NCBI GenBank assembly: GCA_037953625.1
Contig: CM075654.1
Coordinates: forward strand, 55,187,001-55,251,000
Source: Crotalaria pallida
Lineage: Eukaryota > Streptophyta > Magnoliopsida > Fabales > Fabaceae
Reading direction: 5' to 3'
Length of the DNA stretch: 64,000 nt
Notes under the pieces: model-generated
Database searches by the model: none
The model's input: only the letters and a program-made list of their open reading frames with translations
What the model was told of the DNA's origin: nothing
Position numbers and translations under genes: made by a program
In this document: piece by piece, positions 1 to 12,192 of the stretch
Layout of the letters: each line of letters begins with the position of its first letter
Numbering within the stretch: position 1 is the stretch's first letter

Positions 1-371
1 TAGGAGAAGTGAGAGCAAAAATTATTTCCCTCCAATGATCCTCCTAAATGTTGTTTTCCCTCCTAATATCTTCTTTAATGCTCCAATACTTTTTGGCTTC
101 CTAAAAAATTTTCACTAATCTAAATTGTTATTATAACTAGTAAGAAAGCCCGTGCGATGCACGGGACCATTACGCGAAGCCCCTAATTTAACCATTAAAT
201 TATTAAAGGTTTCATATCATAATTTAAATCTGATTAACAAACAATTGATTAAAATTTATTATAATGACTTAAATTTTATATTTTAAAAATAACTAATTTT
301 TTTTTTGTTTTTTTAAGATAAATTTTATATCCAAAAACAATAATTTCTCTTTGATTAAATTTTATATCAGA

Positions 372-1218
372 AAACAAATTTTCGTAACTTATACATCAAT
401 GCATAACAAAAATCATTAATTAATAATAACCAGCTTGAAAAAATTCCTTAAATGTTGTAAATATTTTTTACCTATTTGTCTTCTCAATGATCCCATTAAT
501 TTCGGTCTTCTCAATGCCATTAATTTCTGTTTTAAATATTGTAGATATTTCTCTCCTATTTGTCTTCTCAATGATCCCATTAATTTCGATCTTAAATGTT
601 GTAGATATTTCTCTCCAATTTGTCTTCTCAATAAATTTATTAATTTCGGTCTTCTCAATGATCCCATTAAGTTCTCTTCTATTAGTAAATTTCTCTTCTA
701 TTAGTAATAGATTTCTTTTTTTTTTTTTTGAAAAAGATTTGAATCAGATTTGAAATAAAATAATTACATTAAAAAGAATAATATAATACCTAAAATTGAA
801 ACTTTTTAATGGAATACAAATTTTCGTAACTTATGCATCAATGCATAACAAAAACCATTAATTAATAATAACCAACTTGAAAATATTTCTTAAATGTATT
901 TGTCTTCTCAATGATCCCATTATTTTCGGTCTTCTCAATGCCATTAATTTCGATCTTAAATGTTTTAGATATTTGTCTCCTATTTGTCTTCTCAATAATC
1001 TCATTAAATTCAGTATTAAATGTTGTAGATATTTTTCTCCTATTTGTCTTCCCAATAATCTCATTAATTTCGATCTTCTCAACGATCCCATTAAGTTCTC
1101 TTCTATTAGTAAATTTATCTTCTATTAGTAATAAATTTCTTTTTTTTTTATGAAAAAGATTTGAATCAGATTTGGAATAAAATAATTACATTCAAAATAA
1201 TAACATAATACCTAAAAT
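372..1218. repeat. tandem duplication with internal ~59-bp minisatellite
   Basis: Two diverged copies of a roughly 430-bp block (starting near 372 and 817) each open with the same AT-rich stretch containing CATCAATGCATAAC. Each contains several units of about 59 bp built on GTAGATATTTCTCTCC, TTTGTCTTCTCAATGA and CCCATTAATTTCG. Reading frames through it are open only because the unit lacks stops in some frames; they are repeat artefacts. It lies just inside the left Helitron-like end. Confidence 0.75.
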
Positions 1219-2129
1219 TGAAATATACAAAACGACACCTACATGTGGCTTTACTGTATGATGAGCTATTGGCCTTTTATGTAATCTGCCATTATATTTG
1301 CTAAGTAAATAATGAGTTCAAAAAATACCCAAAAAAATGAATAAAAATCAAAATCATAACGACTTATTACTTTTATCAAACATGTGGTATGCATCAGTTT
1401 CAAAACACCATAGAAAGACACGAAAGTCAGCAAAAACAGAGCGGAACCGAAGCACTGAGCTTTAGTTGCAAAAGAATCAAATAGTAAAGAGCACATCAAA
1501 ACTGAATAGTGACTCATATCTTTTTCCTTCTGAATTGCTATTCCAATATCACAAACTCGGCCGTTTCATCTACATGTACTAACACCCAAAGTAAGAGTAA
1601 GGTGTGATCAAAATGACAAAATTAAAAGCAAGTAAAAAAATTAAGGTCATTATTCAGTCAAAAGCAAGTACAAAAGTAAGGTTATTAGGAGAAATGCCTC
1701 AACTTTGTCACTTTCCCAATCCATCACTTATTGTTAGGAACTTTTCTATTTTTGGAGACCCATTGGAAAGGGAATGGTTCTATAGATTTAATAATTAAGG
1801 CACTGATAAAACATACAACATGCTTTTCTACTTTTTTGCTTGATATAAACAGCTTATAAATAGGACCTGCACAATGTGAATGCTTATGTAAAATACGAAT
1901 CCTGTACATTACAAAAAAAAAAAGAAAAAAGTAGATGCCCAATCAAAAACATACCATAGAATGAATACTTGATATAGTGGCATATAATGCAAAAGCAAAG
2001 AAAGACTTATGATTCCAATAACCAACACAATTATTTATCCACAAACAGTGATGATCCTAGATCATTAAATAATGAAAATGCAAAAACTGAAGCTCTAAAT
2101 AACATCTAAAGTTTAGAAGAAATTGACCT
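1219..2129. other. no recognisable gene
   Basis: AT-rich sequence inside the Helitron-like element. Short open frames exist on both strands (for example 1604-1798 plus and 1266-1517 minus), but none has motifs, codon bias or a splice context that I can recognise. It may hold 3' exons or introns of the minus-strand gene-like region to the right. Confidence 0.4.
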
Positions 2130-3889
2130 ACCATTTTCAGAACACACCTTCGGCAGACTCGACAAAGGAAGGCAAAGAACATCTCACTTGTTTCATTGCT
2201 TATGAATTTTTATAAAATAAATTAAAATCTTACTTTTTAAAACTTTGCACATATGATATCTCATTTCTATATTCCACCCGATACATAGAGCATCGGGCTG
2301 TCCAATATAGCAGGACTCAATAGTTTTAGACACTTTAGCAACTAACCAAGAATTTCTCTTAATTATTGCTGGTACAGAATCGATAGTAATATGAGAGTTT
2401 TTAGAGAGGTTATAATATAATAAGTTAAATAACATAAGTGAACATGTAAAATAATGATAAATCGTTCACTTACTCACTCTATATCAGCGCTGGTGTAGCA
2501 ACTTGAGAGAACTGTGGCAAAAAAGAGAGTACTTAAACTGATCCTGTCATTATCCTATATGTAGCAGTAAGAGGGAAGTGTCAGAGTTGAAAGACAAAGG
2601 AGAAACAGTAGCAAAAAATCACTACTTATTGAGATATAACCCCTAAATTTTAATTCTACCAATAAGCAGTGGTAAAGATGGATAACAATAGAAATGAAGA
2701 TGATTATATCCTAAAATATAAGTGAAAAAGTCATACAGGAAGTTGGGAACAACATCTAGCCATAATCTTTTGCCCAAATCAACATCAAATAAAAAGAACT
2801 AAACTGGGGCAAATATTCACGGCTCTCTTGCCTTCTCTCACAGATGCATCAACTTTGGCCTGCGCATTTCCTTCCCCATGAGTAGGTTTCGCATGATGAA
2901 AATAATAAATATACCAAGATGATAAGATGGACTCAACAATGCACTAAAGTCTAAAGCTATTTATAGTTATACCTCAAAAAGACAGAAACATTAATTTCCC
3001 CCATACATGCATGCACAGAGATTAACGAAAATTTAAACCTTTTTATGAGTTCCATAAAATTTTGAATGAAAAGAAGATAGAAAGACTACTATTATAACCT
3101 TGAAAAATGATAACCACTCTTATATATTTACGATGGCATGAATTTTTATTTCCCACTTTGGTATAATATTACACTTAATTACTAAAAAAAGAAAGAAATT
3201 CAAAAAATTAACACTATGTTGAAGGATGATATTACCAAAACTTGATAACACTATTTTCATATTATTACAACAATCTTGTCACTATTGTTTACCATTGATG
3301 GGCTGAAATATCAAAGATGATGCTTACCATAATGTGTCATTGGCTCTTCTAAGTACTCACTAAGGTTCCTGTTATGTTTTAAACCAAAAAATAAATAAAT
3401 AAATAAAATAAAATTAATGCAAGGAGCTAAGCATGAAGATAAAATAATCTCTCAAATCACTCATTGACTTATTTTATCACATTTTATCATGCTCCACTCC
3501 TACAAAAATTACTACAACATGCATATAGAAATTTTGTATCATCTCTTCTTTGTGTCATTCTTACCTGTGGTTTGTCAATTTGAAGCTATTAAGTGCTTTA
3601 ATTAAGTGCAATTGTATATTATATAAAACAGAAAAAAGCAAAAAAAATAAAAATACAATAACTAAATCCCCATAGCAGCACCCCAATAAGATAAAACAAA
3701 ATCAGAACAAATAGTTTCACATCACCGAAGCAGTTGATTAAACTAAAAACTTAGATCACAAATAAAACCACGGCCTATCCACCCTTGCATTATTACATAC
3801 AATAGTTCACATTTTACCCATACCTTTATTTGGTGCCATAAGAATGAAGATTCATCTCGGAACAGTGAAAGTGGCATGAGTAGCTGAAA

Positions 3890-4010
3890 AATTTAGTCAC
3901 CAGTGGATCAGCAACTTTTCCATGCCAAGGAACATTATCAATTACAATAAGACCACTGACCCTAACCTGCAGCAACAAATTATTCAGTTCAACCCTACAA
4001 CAATAATTCA
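3890..4010 (-). pseudogene. caffeoyl-CoA O-methyltransferase-like gene fragment
   Basis: The minus-strand frame reads ELNNLLLQVRVSGLIVIDN, followed by VPWHGKVADPLV. This matches the strand and active-site region of plant class I (CCoAOMT-like) methyltransferases, where the family has a leucine-rich LLLQLV stretch, then GG-IVIDN-LWHGKVADP. The Asp of IDN lies in the metal-binding segment of the family. One residue appears to be missing after LLLQ and the usual Gly-Gly is Ser-Gly. After PLV the family resemblance is lost, so only about 40 of roughly 240 residues remain. A TTGCTGCAG acceptor-like sequence sits just before VRV. It is a decayed fragment with no expected enzyme activity. Confidence 0.65.
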
Positions 4011-4281
4011 CAACAAACCCAATTATAAAGTTTAAGAGGCTCTGAACATCCTCAAAGAATTCTCTTGACAAATTTTCTTGAACTCATGAGTAGCTGAAAA
4101 GGAACAGTAACAATAAAAGAACAAATTAAGAACAAAATACTAAGCATTAGTCTCAATTATCAGCAGCAAGTAGTATTGGTGCATGTTAAATATATGCAGA
4201 CACATATAAGTGATGACATGGGCAGTATTACAGGAAATGCCTATCATTTCTAGACAAACATTCTGCTACTTGAAATAGTAC

Positions 4282-4353
4282 CTTTAATTTTGATTGAAGA
4301 CGGGTCCTTTCTACCTCTTTTACATTTGATTTGTCCTCTAATTTTCTTGAAGC
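4282..4353 (-). pseudogene. 72-base coiled-coil-like exon
   Basis: On the minus strand this is bounded by a CAG acceptor and an AAG|GTACT donor. It is exactly 24 codons with no stop, starting ASRKLEDKSNVKEVERTR and ending LQSKLK. It is rich in Lys, Glu and Arg with heptad-like hydrophobics, as in a coiled coil. It is phase 0 at both ends. I cannot assign it to a family. It lies upstream, in the minus-strand sense, of the methyltransferase fragment and may belong to a different source gene. Confidence 0.45.
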
Positions 4354-5093
4354 CTGATTAGAAAACAAAAGGTTAAAGAGCATAATTTATTAGCCAATGA
4401 GTAAGTTCTCAGCAACATAATTAAAGGAATAACTAATAAATAAGTTCTCAGCAACATAAACTAACTAATAATTTCACTTTGGTCATTTATCAAACATCTT
4501 GTGTGCATTAAAAAAAATAATTGCATATAAACACTAACCCATTAAGTTTAATCCAAATGAACCTTTCCTCCATGTACTACTTCTTTGAGGCACCAAGTAA
4601 TTCAAATCAAGAGCATTATATTTCCACATACACATAATCATCAACAAATCATATAAACCCTAATTACCAAACAAAATATTTAAAAAAAAATATGCAAGGA
4701 GACCGAAAAGCCCCATTAGAATACCATTTCTATTTGCATGATCAAGAACCGTCCATATAAGAAAGATTCAAGCTTTCTCCTCACTTAGTCCCAAATATTC
4801 AAATACAGTAATGAAATACACAGAAACATAACAGGTCGAAGAAAACCCAGAATTTTCTCAAACAAAAGACACCATCTTGATGAATAATTCTACAAACTAT
4901 GCACATTCCGGAAAAGGGTTTCAATAAACGGATTGAAAAGATAAAAACTTTGCATTGGAAACCGGAAAAGGGGAAAGAAGGAGCGACTTACAGAGGAAGG
5001 GCAATGGAACCCTCGTCCTCGATGGTTTCTCTCTCTCGAATCTCTGTGAGTGAGCGAGCGATCGATCCTTTGCCTCCTTTTCAGAGGGCTTAA

Positions 5094-6107
5094 CCCTTAA
5101 TTCAATATCTTAGAACTTCAATCATTCAATCCACATTTCCTGCGTTTCAACAATAAGCTGCGTATCTGTTTCTGTGTTGTCAATGGTTGCGTAGAGAAAC
5201 TTGCTTAATTCTTGCGATCTTCCCTCTCTTTCTCGAAGTGACATTAATCTAAAGATTGTGGGTCGAGGTTGTGATCACAGTTATCAAAGATTGTGGTATA
5301 GTTAACAGGTCACACATTCAGTGGTAGTATAAAAAAATAAATTCCTATCACTTTAAAAGCATATTTTTCATTTAGATTATTGTGTTAGCTAAAGAATTTT
5401 ATTTTCATTTTTTCCAAGTATTAAATTTGCTAACTTTTTATTACAGATAATTGGGTGCATATGTAAATTGTTTTGATGTTGGTTTGGGTTGGAGAAGAAA
5501 ATTGACACAAGAGCTTGAAAATGACTAGCGCTTCATTCTGAATTCTGATAGTAACTTGATAATAGAAGAGAAAATTGAGACTAAGAACAACCACCATGAA
5601 ATATCAAAGAAAAAAGAAAAGCAAAGGCTGGAGAGTTTAGATATGCGGAATGAAATTTGCAGGCTCGAATGTTGTCTAAGATGATGGAGTTTATTCGGGT
5701 GATAGGAAAAAACAGAAAGTTCTGCTTTGGTCCATTTGAGGAACTGAAGGTCTTGGTTAGATGGACATTATGACAATAAGCAACTTGCTAATTTTTCTTT
5801 GCATGTTAGATGGCCATTAAGATAGCCATGAATATTGAAGAAGATGCCTTTTCTTTTTCTTATATTTTGTAAACATTTCTTGCGTTTATTTTGTGTCTAG
5901 CTATTTTATGAATAATATTCATTTGAAGAGAATTATTTGTGTTAAGATTTTTTTTATTAATATGCTAAAGTTTAATTATAAGTTGCTTGCAATGATATTA
6001 CTAATTAAATAAAATACATGTCATTCATCTTTATAAAAAAAAGTTTACATTAAATTATCATTAAAAAACACATTTTCAAAATCTATACTAAGAAAAAACA
6101 ATTAAAA
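5094..6107. other. no gene seen; possible 5' flank of the captured region
   Basis: AT-rich sequence between the leader of the minus-strand gene-like region and the right terminal hairpin. Short purine-rich islands near 5560-5720 have no recognisable product. Confidence 0.4.
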
Positions 6108-6238
6108 CCCGTGCAATGCACGGGAAAATTTACTAGTATTATCAAAATTATGCAATCATCTCTAAATTGAATAAAAAAAATTGCTCACTTTCGTCCTTAA
6201 CTATTGAAACCCTAAAATAATCATCTCGGACTCCTTTG

Positions 6239-6588
6239 AAGATGATAATAGGAGATGTCCTCAATGTCGACCAACGACTCAACGGATAAGCTTAAAACTC
6301 CCTAGTACATGATAAGGATGAATGACTCGCCCTTTTTATCCTCTGAGAGCCACGTCAGCCCTATTGGGCCCAACAGGTCCATAAGGTATCACAACACACC
6401 TAACAGATAATCCCCTATAAGAACCACCATGCTATATGGTCTAAGGTATGTCTCTCAAATCTACTCTCAAGAACTACGTGTGACTTGATCCCCTTATCAC
6501 TGGGGGTACGTAGGACCGGGGTCACCCTCGTCAGCTGCAACAACCTAAAACACACATCGTGGTGTCTCCCTAACACCGGGACATCACA
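6239..6588 (+). mobile_element. short LTR remnant flanked by ~50-bp direct repeats
   Basis: A GC-richer block containing a TATA-like CCCCTATAAG at about 6412 and ending GGGACATCACA. The same TATA context and GACATCACA ending recur at 16550-16772, so both look like LTRs of one family in the plus orientation. It is flanked by two near-identical stretches (6186-6238 and 6589-6641) sharing CTTAACTATTGAAACCCTAA. That is far longer than a normal 5-bp target duplication. No internal region is present. Confidence 0.5.
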
Positions 6589-6920
6589 CTTTCACTCTTA
6601 ACTATTGAAACCCTAAAATAGTTATCTCGAATTCCTTTGCACTCCCCCTTTCAATTTTCCCTGGAATATGTTATTAGTTTTCAAGTCGAGTTTACTTAAA
6701 TTCCACGATTGAGAACCATGATGATAATGGTTAAAGTGGTGGCATCAACGATGATGATAATAGGTGTCGTAGTGATGGTGATGGTACGATGACGATTATG
6801 GCAAAGGGTGATGGTGATAAGGGCAAATCAAAGGTGGCTGTAGGGATACCTCGACAGTGGTTATGATGATATTATCCTCAATAACTTAAGTGAACATCAC
6901 CAATTAGGGTTTGAAGAGTG

Positions 6921-7056
6921 TTAAACTGCATATTTGGTCCCTCACCTTATTTTCTGATTTCAATTTGGTCCCTTATCTTTATTTGGTGTCAATTACTCAA
7001 TTTGGTCCCTCACCATATTTTTTTAATTTCAATTTGGTCCCTTATGTTTCAAATCG
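6921..7056. repeat. foldback-MITE relic (TTTGGTCCCT family)
   Basis: Contains repeated CAATTTGGTCCCTTA and TTTGGTCCCTCACC stretches matching the arm of the complete foldback MITE at 9384-9718. Only one arm, partly duplicated, is recognisable, so this is a relic. Confidence 0.6.
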
Positions 7057-7284
7057 TTAACATCGTTAGTCCCAACCATTAGTATTCTTTGTTGATTTGA
7101 AATCGTCTTTCTTCTATTCGATACAAGTTAACATCATTAGTCCCAACCATTATCGAGTGATGATATACACACTGTGTCATTCGGTACTTAAAAATTCCAC
7201 AAGATTTTCTTTTTCGTAAGATCTTGTAACCACTTATTTATAACAACGTTAAAAAGAATCGATCGTCTTAGATCGAATCAAATT

Positions 7285-7286
<2 letters not shown>

Positions 7287-7321
<35 letters not shown>
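7287..7321. repeat. (TA)n microsatellite
   Basis: About 17 uninterrupted TA dinucleotides. Confidence 0.95.
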
Positions 7322-7325
<4 letters not shown>

Positions 7326-7590
7326 TACACATTAAGATAATAACTATTTGTAGGTTGATAAATTTAACTTTTATATGCTCTTCCAAATACTATGATTGTA
7401 TTGTTATGTCCTAATAATAATGCAAGGGTTGTTCCTTGTATAGGTATTTTCTTAACCTTTATTTTTTAAATGGAATTTTTTTTAACTATTCTCATTTTAA
7501 ACTTTAAAGTGTTTTTAACTTGTGGAAGAAGTACATTTAAATTTTTAACTATTCTTTTTCTCTATCGTTTAATTAATAACGACAAAAAAA

Positions 7591-7680
7591 TTAATTAATT
7601 TTTCATGAACTACTTATTTATTTTAAGGATACTCATTAATTAATTTTTCATGAACTACTTATTTATTTTAAGGATACTTA
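7591..7680. repeat. 45-bp tandem duplication
   Basis: Two near-identical copies of a 45-bp unit beginning TTAATTAATTTTTCATGAAC (7591 and 7636). No coding sense. Confidence 0.85.
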
Positions 7681-7872
7681 TTACACTTAAAAAAAACTTA
7701 TTAAGTTAATTTGCGTTTAATTAATTTCTCTGGGATATGAAATTTGAGATTTGAGAATAGTATTAACATGTAAAGTATAAATCCCTCCAATTTTAAAATA
7801 GTATGATATATTTGCTCAATTTTATTAATCATATCATCATTTTTAAAATGAGGTGCTGTCAAATTTTAATAA

Positions 7873-8073
7873 TAACTAATCCCCCCAATTTTATATGAGT
7901 CACATTTTCACTTTTTAATGATATCTAACTACTTTTTTTAAAAACCCATGTTCTTATTTTTTTCAATATTTTTTACATTTTCATATAGCAGGAGTATCAA
8001 AATTGGCATATGGTCTTATAAATAAGGACAAAATAAAAATGTTAAAAGGGTCTTATATTTTGGGACGGAGGTA
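7873..8073. mobile_element. Stowaway-like MITE, diverged
   Basis: The right end reads TATTTTGGGACGGAGGTA, the usual Stowaway terminal sequence next to a TA target. The left end near 7873 (CCCCCCAATTTTATATGA) is a degraded counterpart. Small and non-coding. Confidence 0.5.
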
Positions 8074-8770
8074 ATAAAATAAGTAGACATTTGTTCAGTG
8101 ATTTGTTTAACACATCAATCAATTATTTAATAACTTACCTAACTTACCTAATTTAATACTCCGGTACTCCCTTCGTCTCTATATGTAGGACTCCTTTGGG
8201 AAATTTCATGTTCATTAATAAAATTGATTTACTTAGTTAATTGTATTGGAAATGTGGATTTTTGGTATGTATTTTAAATATGATTTTCTGTTTAAAATAG
8301 CATTTTAGTTTTTACATAAAAAAATTTAAAGATTTAAATACTTAGATGATAATGAATTTCATTTCCCAATGTCACTTTTATTATTTTTTAACTTTTTATC
8401 CTCAATCCTAAAGGCTGAATTGAAGTAAACTATTTTAAATATTATCCCTATTAATATTATTTGATATCTAAAAAGTGTTAAATACATAGGGGAGTTTGTG
8501 AAAAAATAATTAATGTTGAAATATTCAACTTTCTTACTCCCTTCCTCCAATAATTTTGTTAAAAGTTAAACAAGGCGGTGAAAATGAAAGAGTATCTGTT
8601 TAAATAATGCATGATTCATTTATTAATTACATATTGATATCATACGAATTATTGTATCATCATAATTAATACAAAAAATTTTAAATATATTTTCCTTATT
8701 TATTTATCAATCATTTATATAATATATACAATCTTTAATATTTTTTATTTATTTTTTACGTAATTGAATA
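8074..8770. other. no gene; possible truncated MITE end
   Basis: AT-rich sequence. A Stowaway-like left end (ACTCCCTTCGTCTC near 8166) has no matching right end that I can find. No coding region is supported. Confidence 0.45.
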
Positions 8771-9049
8771 TACTCCCTCCGGTCCAAAATATAAGCACCA
8801 TTTCAAGATTATCTTTTGGTCCATAATATAAGCCCCATTTCCAATTTCCAATGGCATTAATTACTTTTTTTTTCCACAAATACCCCTATTTACTTAACAC
8901 TTTTTACATTCCCAATAATAATTATAGGGATACTTTTGAAAATGCATACCAAATATTTACATTTCCAATACCACTAACTATACTAACTAACTTTCTTAAA
9001 GGGAGAGCTTTTGGTCAAAAGGTGCTTATATTTTGGACCGGAGGAAGTA
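8771..9049. mobile_element. Stowaway-type MITE
   Basis: The left end TACTCCCTCCGGTCCAAAAT and right end TTTTGGACCGGAGGAAGTA form terminal inverted repeats of about 26 bases flanked by the TA dinucleotide. An internal partial repeat of the left end (near 8818) and of the right end (near 9012) is also present. Non-coding and about 280 bp, as expected for Tc1/mariner-derived MITEs. Confidence 0.8.
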
Positions 9050-9383
9050 CAACAAAAAGTAACATTTTTTTAATGAAGATAATGGGTACTACTTTTTTTT
9101 TTCCAACAATAGTAATTATCAGCGGCTGCCATTATCAGCGTGCTGTGTTGTGCACACATTACAACTTTAAGTACATTGTTCAATGCACAGACCATTTATT
9201 TAATAACAATAACCCACCACCTCCACTTTAACCATTAGGATTTCACTTTAACCAATAACTTACTAATAACAATGACCCACCACCACCACTTTAACCTACG
9301 GTACTATGGCACATTCGAGCACTATCTCCTCCTTCATCAAGAATTCAAGACAACCTTTCATATTCTTTTTCTTTTTCTTTTTT

Positions 9384-9718
9384 GGCTAAATTACTCATTT
9401 GGTCTCTTACCTTATTTTTTAATTTCAAATTGGTCCCTTACGTTTTTTTGGTTTCATATTGGTCCCTTATGTTTCTTTTTATTGTCAATTTGGTCCCATA
9501 ATCACTATTCATCCTATGTGGACCAATATATTATGGACACGTGTCACTTTCTCTCTCCACGTGGACCAATATGATATTGACACGTAGGATGAACAGTGAT
9601 TCTGGGACCAAATTGATAGCGAAAAGAAACATGAGGGACCAATATGAAACCAAAAAAAAGGTAAGGGACCAATTTGAAATTGAAAAATAAGGTAAGGGAC
9701 CAAATGAGTAATTTAGCC
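9384..9718. mobile_element. foldback MITE, complete
   Basis: A 335-bp element that is almost entirely an inverted repeat: it starts GGCTAAATTACTCATTTGGT and ends ACCAAATGAGTAATTTAGCC. Arms of about 150 bp repeat the CAAATTGGTCCCTTACG motif. The centre pairs GTGGACCAATAT with related copies around GACACGTGTC. Relatives lie at 24595-24900 (diverged), 6921-7056 (relic) and probably 18360-18692. Non-coding; it could fold into a long hairpin RNA. Confidence 0.85.
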
Positions 9719-11312
9719 TTCTTTTTTCAATTGTGTATTATTGGATATTTGGATCAAAGCCTCCTCTTTCTCAACTGGAACCTTCAGAGTTCAGATGTTC
9801 CATTTGCTCTTGGTGACTCTGGTGGAATACTGGAAACTGGAATACTGGATTGCAGGTGTGCGGTTCTTCTTCTTCCTTCTTTATTTCTCATTTTTTGTTT
9901 TTCCTTCCTTCCTGTTGAAAATTTGGTTTTGAATTCCAATTCGTCGCTTCCATGGAATTGATGTGTGAACCCACCTGTACCAATTTGCGAACGAACCGCG
10001 AATTCTCGGATACGTACCAATTCGCAATTCGTATGTAAAACACATAAATTATGTGACTTTGGTTATTGCTATTGATGGTTAGCGCTGTTAGGTGTATGTA
10101 GTTACTTTGGTGTGTCACTGTAACATTAGGAGTAGTAGTTTCTTTGTGTGTGCTGTTATGTTGTTTTATGCAGGTTTGGGCAATTCCTTTAGTTGTATTC
10201 TTTAACTTGGGGTCAACGTTATCATGGTGTATGAATTTGCAATTGATATTGTTACAGGATGTAATGGAATTTGTATTTTTAATCTAGCTTTGAGCACGTG
10301 ATTGTGGACTAGTACTCAAACCCTTCATAGAAAGTGGGGAGTACTTAGTGCCATGATGCTTAAGCTAGTTTTTTAATTTTAATAAAATTCTACTTATAAA
10401 AAAAAAACTAGTTTAGATTACTTGTGTATGCACGGAAGTGAACACATATATTAGATCACATCCCACCACCTATAATAAATATTTCAAATTGAAGAATTCA
10501 ATAAACAATTTTAAATGAATTGCATAATTTTATTTATATAAGAATTGTTAATAATTCAATTGAATCAATCGAATTTACATTTGCAAAAATTTCTTGGTAA
10601 GCTATATTGATTTGAGTGAGTTTTTTCCTCTCGATTTGAGGGGGTTTTCCCACTTTAATATTTCGACGTCTTCTTGTTGTTGGTGTGTTGTTATTTATTT
10701 TGCCATATATTTGTTAGTTGCTCCTAATAGGTTCTTTTAAGTGGGATATTGGATTTCCGCATTATATTCCCAATAGGAGCTCCCTCTCCCTTGATGATGG
10801 TGGCCGCGACAAAGAAGAAGAATAAGGGAGGAAGATGAATTTCTTTCTCGTGTTTTCTTGAGTGAGAGTGTCAAATGAGTGGGTTGAATCTAAGTGGAGG
10901 AACATAAATAAAGTCGTGAGTGATTATGTAACAGTGAGGAACTAAGTACAGAAAACAAAAAATAGAAGAAGCAAAAAAAACGTAGAATGCAAGAAATGAT
11001 AGAAATGACACAGATTGTACTTTCTTGAGTTCAAATGGGATCAAGGGAATCAATCTGAATTGTATTAGGGAAATGTAGTATCTCTGGTATCTCAGTACAA
11101 GAAGCAAGAAAAGAAATTACAGCTAAGGAAGAGAGAGAATAATTCCTAATCATTGCCTAACCAATAGTGTGACTCAATTCCTCTTTTTGTAGCCTTTCCA
11201 CCCCCAGTGGAATTCTCTAAGCCTAATATTCTCCTTTCTCTCCCTCACGTGTGATTGCCTACCCTCATTTCCACCTGAGGTTGACACGTGTCCACTGCCA
11301 ATAACTAACTCA
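9719..11312. other. no identifiable gene
   Basis: Mixed AT-rich sequence with short open frames on both strands. A splice-donor-like GCAG|GTGTGCGG at 9855 and an acceptor-like TTACAG at 10257 hint at leader exons, but no protein is recognisable. The right portion is probably the 3' flank of the minus-strand gag-like gene. Confidence 0.35.
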
Positions 11313-12192
11313 TCATTTACATTTCCTTCTGCTGTCATAGTCGGCATAGAAGAAAAACGAGTTCTCATCGGTCCGCGAGCATATCCTATCATTCACGGAG
11401 CAAGGCAAAACTTCATAGGAGCTTCCAGTAGTATCCCCAGAGCATGGCAGCACAGCCCTCTTTACATCCTCAAGTTTATCCTCGGAATCTAGGTTGGACC
11501 GAACTCCTTTGGGCTCAATATCAACCCACTGGTAGTGATCAGCATCAGGAGGTGCGGGGTAGAGCTCGGGGCGAGTGATGCACTTCCGGGGTGGCATGTT
11601 ACCTGTGGAAGAACAGGGGAGCTCGACGTTAGTCCTACGGGTTACGAAAAATAACCCCCCAGAAAATCCCCTCGAAGTTGTTCCGAGGGGCGAGCATCTC
11701 CCCTCTCCCACAGAAACCCCCCGCTCAAACAGCCTTTCTCTGTTCATCATTTCAAAATCGTAACTCTCCCTACCATCGATGAACTCGGCCCAGGTGTAAC
11801 ATCCCAAATTTTAAACCCGAAGATAAATAAATAAATAATAGCTAGAATAATTAAAAATGAAAATAACAAACCACAAATAGGTATTTCAAATGATAATTCT
11901 AGCCTTAGAAGAAAATAATAATAATACTAAGCGAATTAGAGAAGAAAGGAGCGTTAAATCGAAGTTAGGATCGGGCCAGAAAATAGATAATTCGATAATA
12001 AACATAATAACAAGGGGAAAAATTAAAATAAAAGATTTAAGACTCCAAACACAATTTCCACCGTTGGATATGAAGATATGATTTTTAGGAAGTTGCTCGT
12101 CAAATTTGAGCAAAATCCGACGGTGAACGAAGAAGTTATGGAGGTTTGAAGTTCGGAAGAAAATAGAAAAATAAAACAGCAGTATCTGATCA

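Larger units (their letters stand above)
2130..5030 (-). pseudogene. multi-exon gene-like region, captured or decayed, unidentified
   Basis: Read on the minus strand, this stretch shows a series of short coding-like islands with consensus splice sites. There is a leader ending in a perfect GTAAGT donor at 4991. An exon at 4282-4353 lies between CAG and GTACT. A 41-base exon at 3328-3368 lies between AACAG and GTAAGC and reads NLSEYLEEPMTHY. An island near 2839-2890 reads MGKEMRRPKLMHL before GTGAGA. An island near 2137-2184 reads EMFFAFLCRVCRRCVLKM before GTAGGT. I do not recognise the protein. The islands may be one gene or fragments of several, as happens in Helitron capture. No complete frame can be assembled with confidence, so the region is called a pseudogene or captured fragment set. 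Confidence 0.4.
137..6136. mobile_element. Helitron-like element with mirrored 3' termini
   Basis: On the plus strand the right end has hairpin CCCGTGCAATGCACGGG (6108-6124), 12 bases, then CTAG (6133-6136) followed by T. The left end is the inverted counterpart: CTAG at 137-140, hairpin CCCGTGCGATGCACGGG at 149-165, and an A just outside, which reads as T on the minus strand. A hairpin 10-12 bases before CTRR inserted next to T is the standard Helitron 3' end. Seeing it at both ends in opposite orientation is not standard. It could be two abutting Helitrons facing outward, or a Helitron2/Helentron-like element with inverted ends. No helicase (Rep/Hel) coding is visible, so it would be non-autonomous. 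The interior carries minus-strand gene-like exons and a minisatellite, fitting gene capture. The termini are certain; the single-element reading is inference. Confidence 0.6.

Noticed and set aside
3826..4071. Calling a functional methyltransferase
   Set aside because: Only about 40 residues resemble the family; one residue is missing and resemblance ends at PLV.
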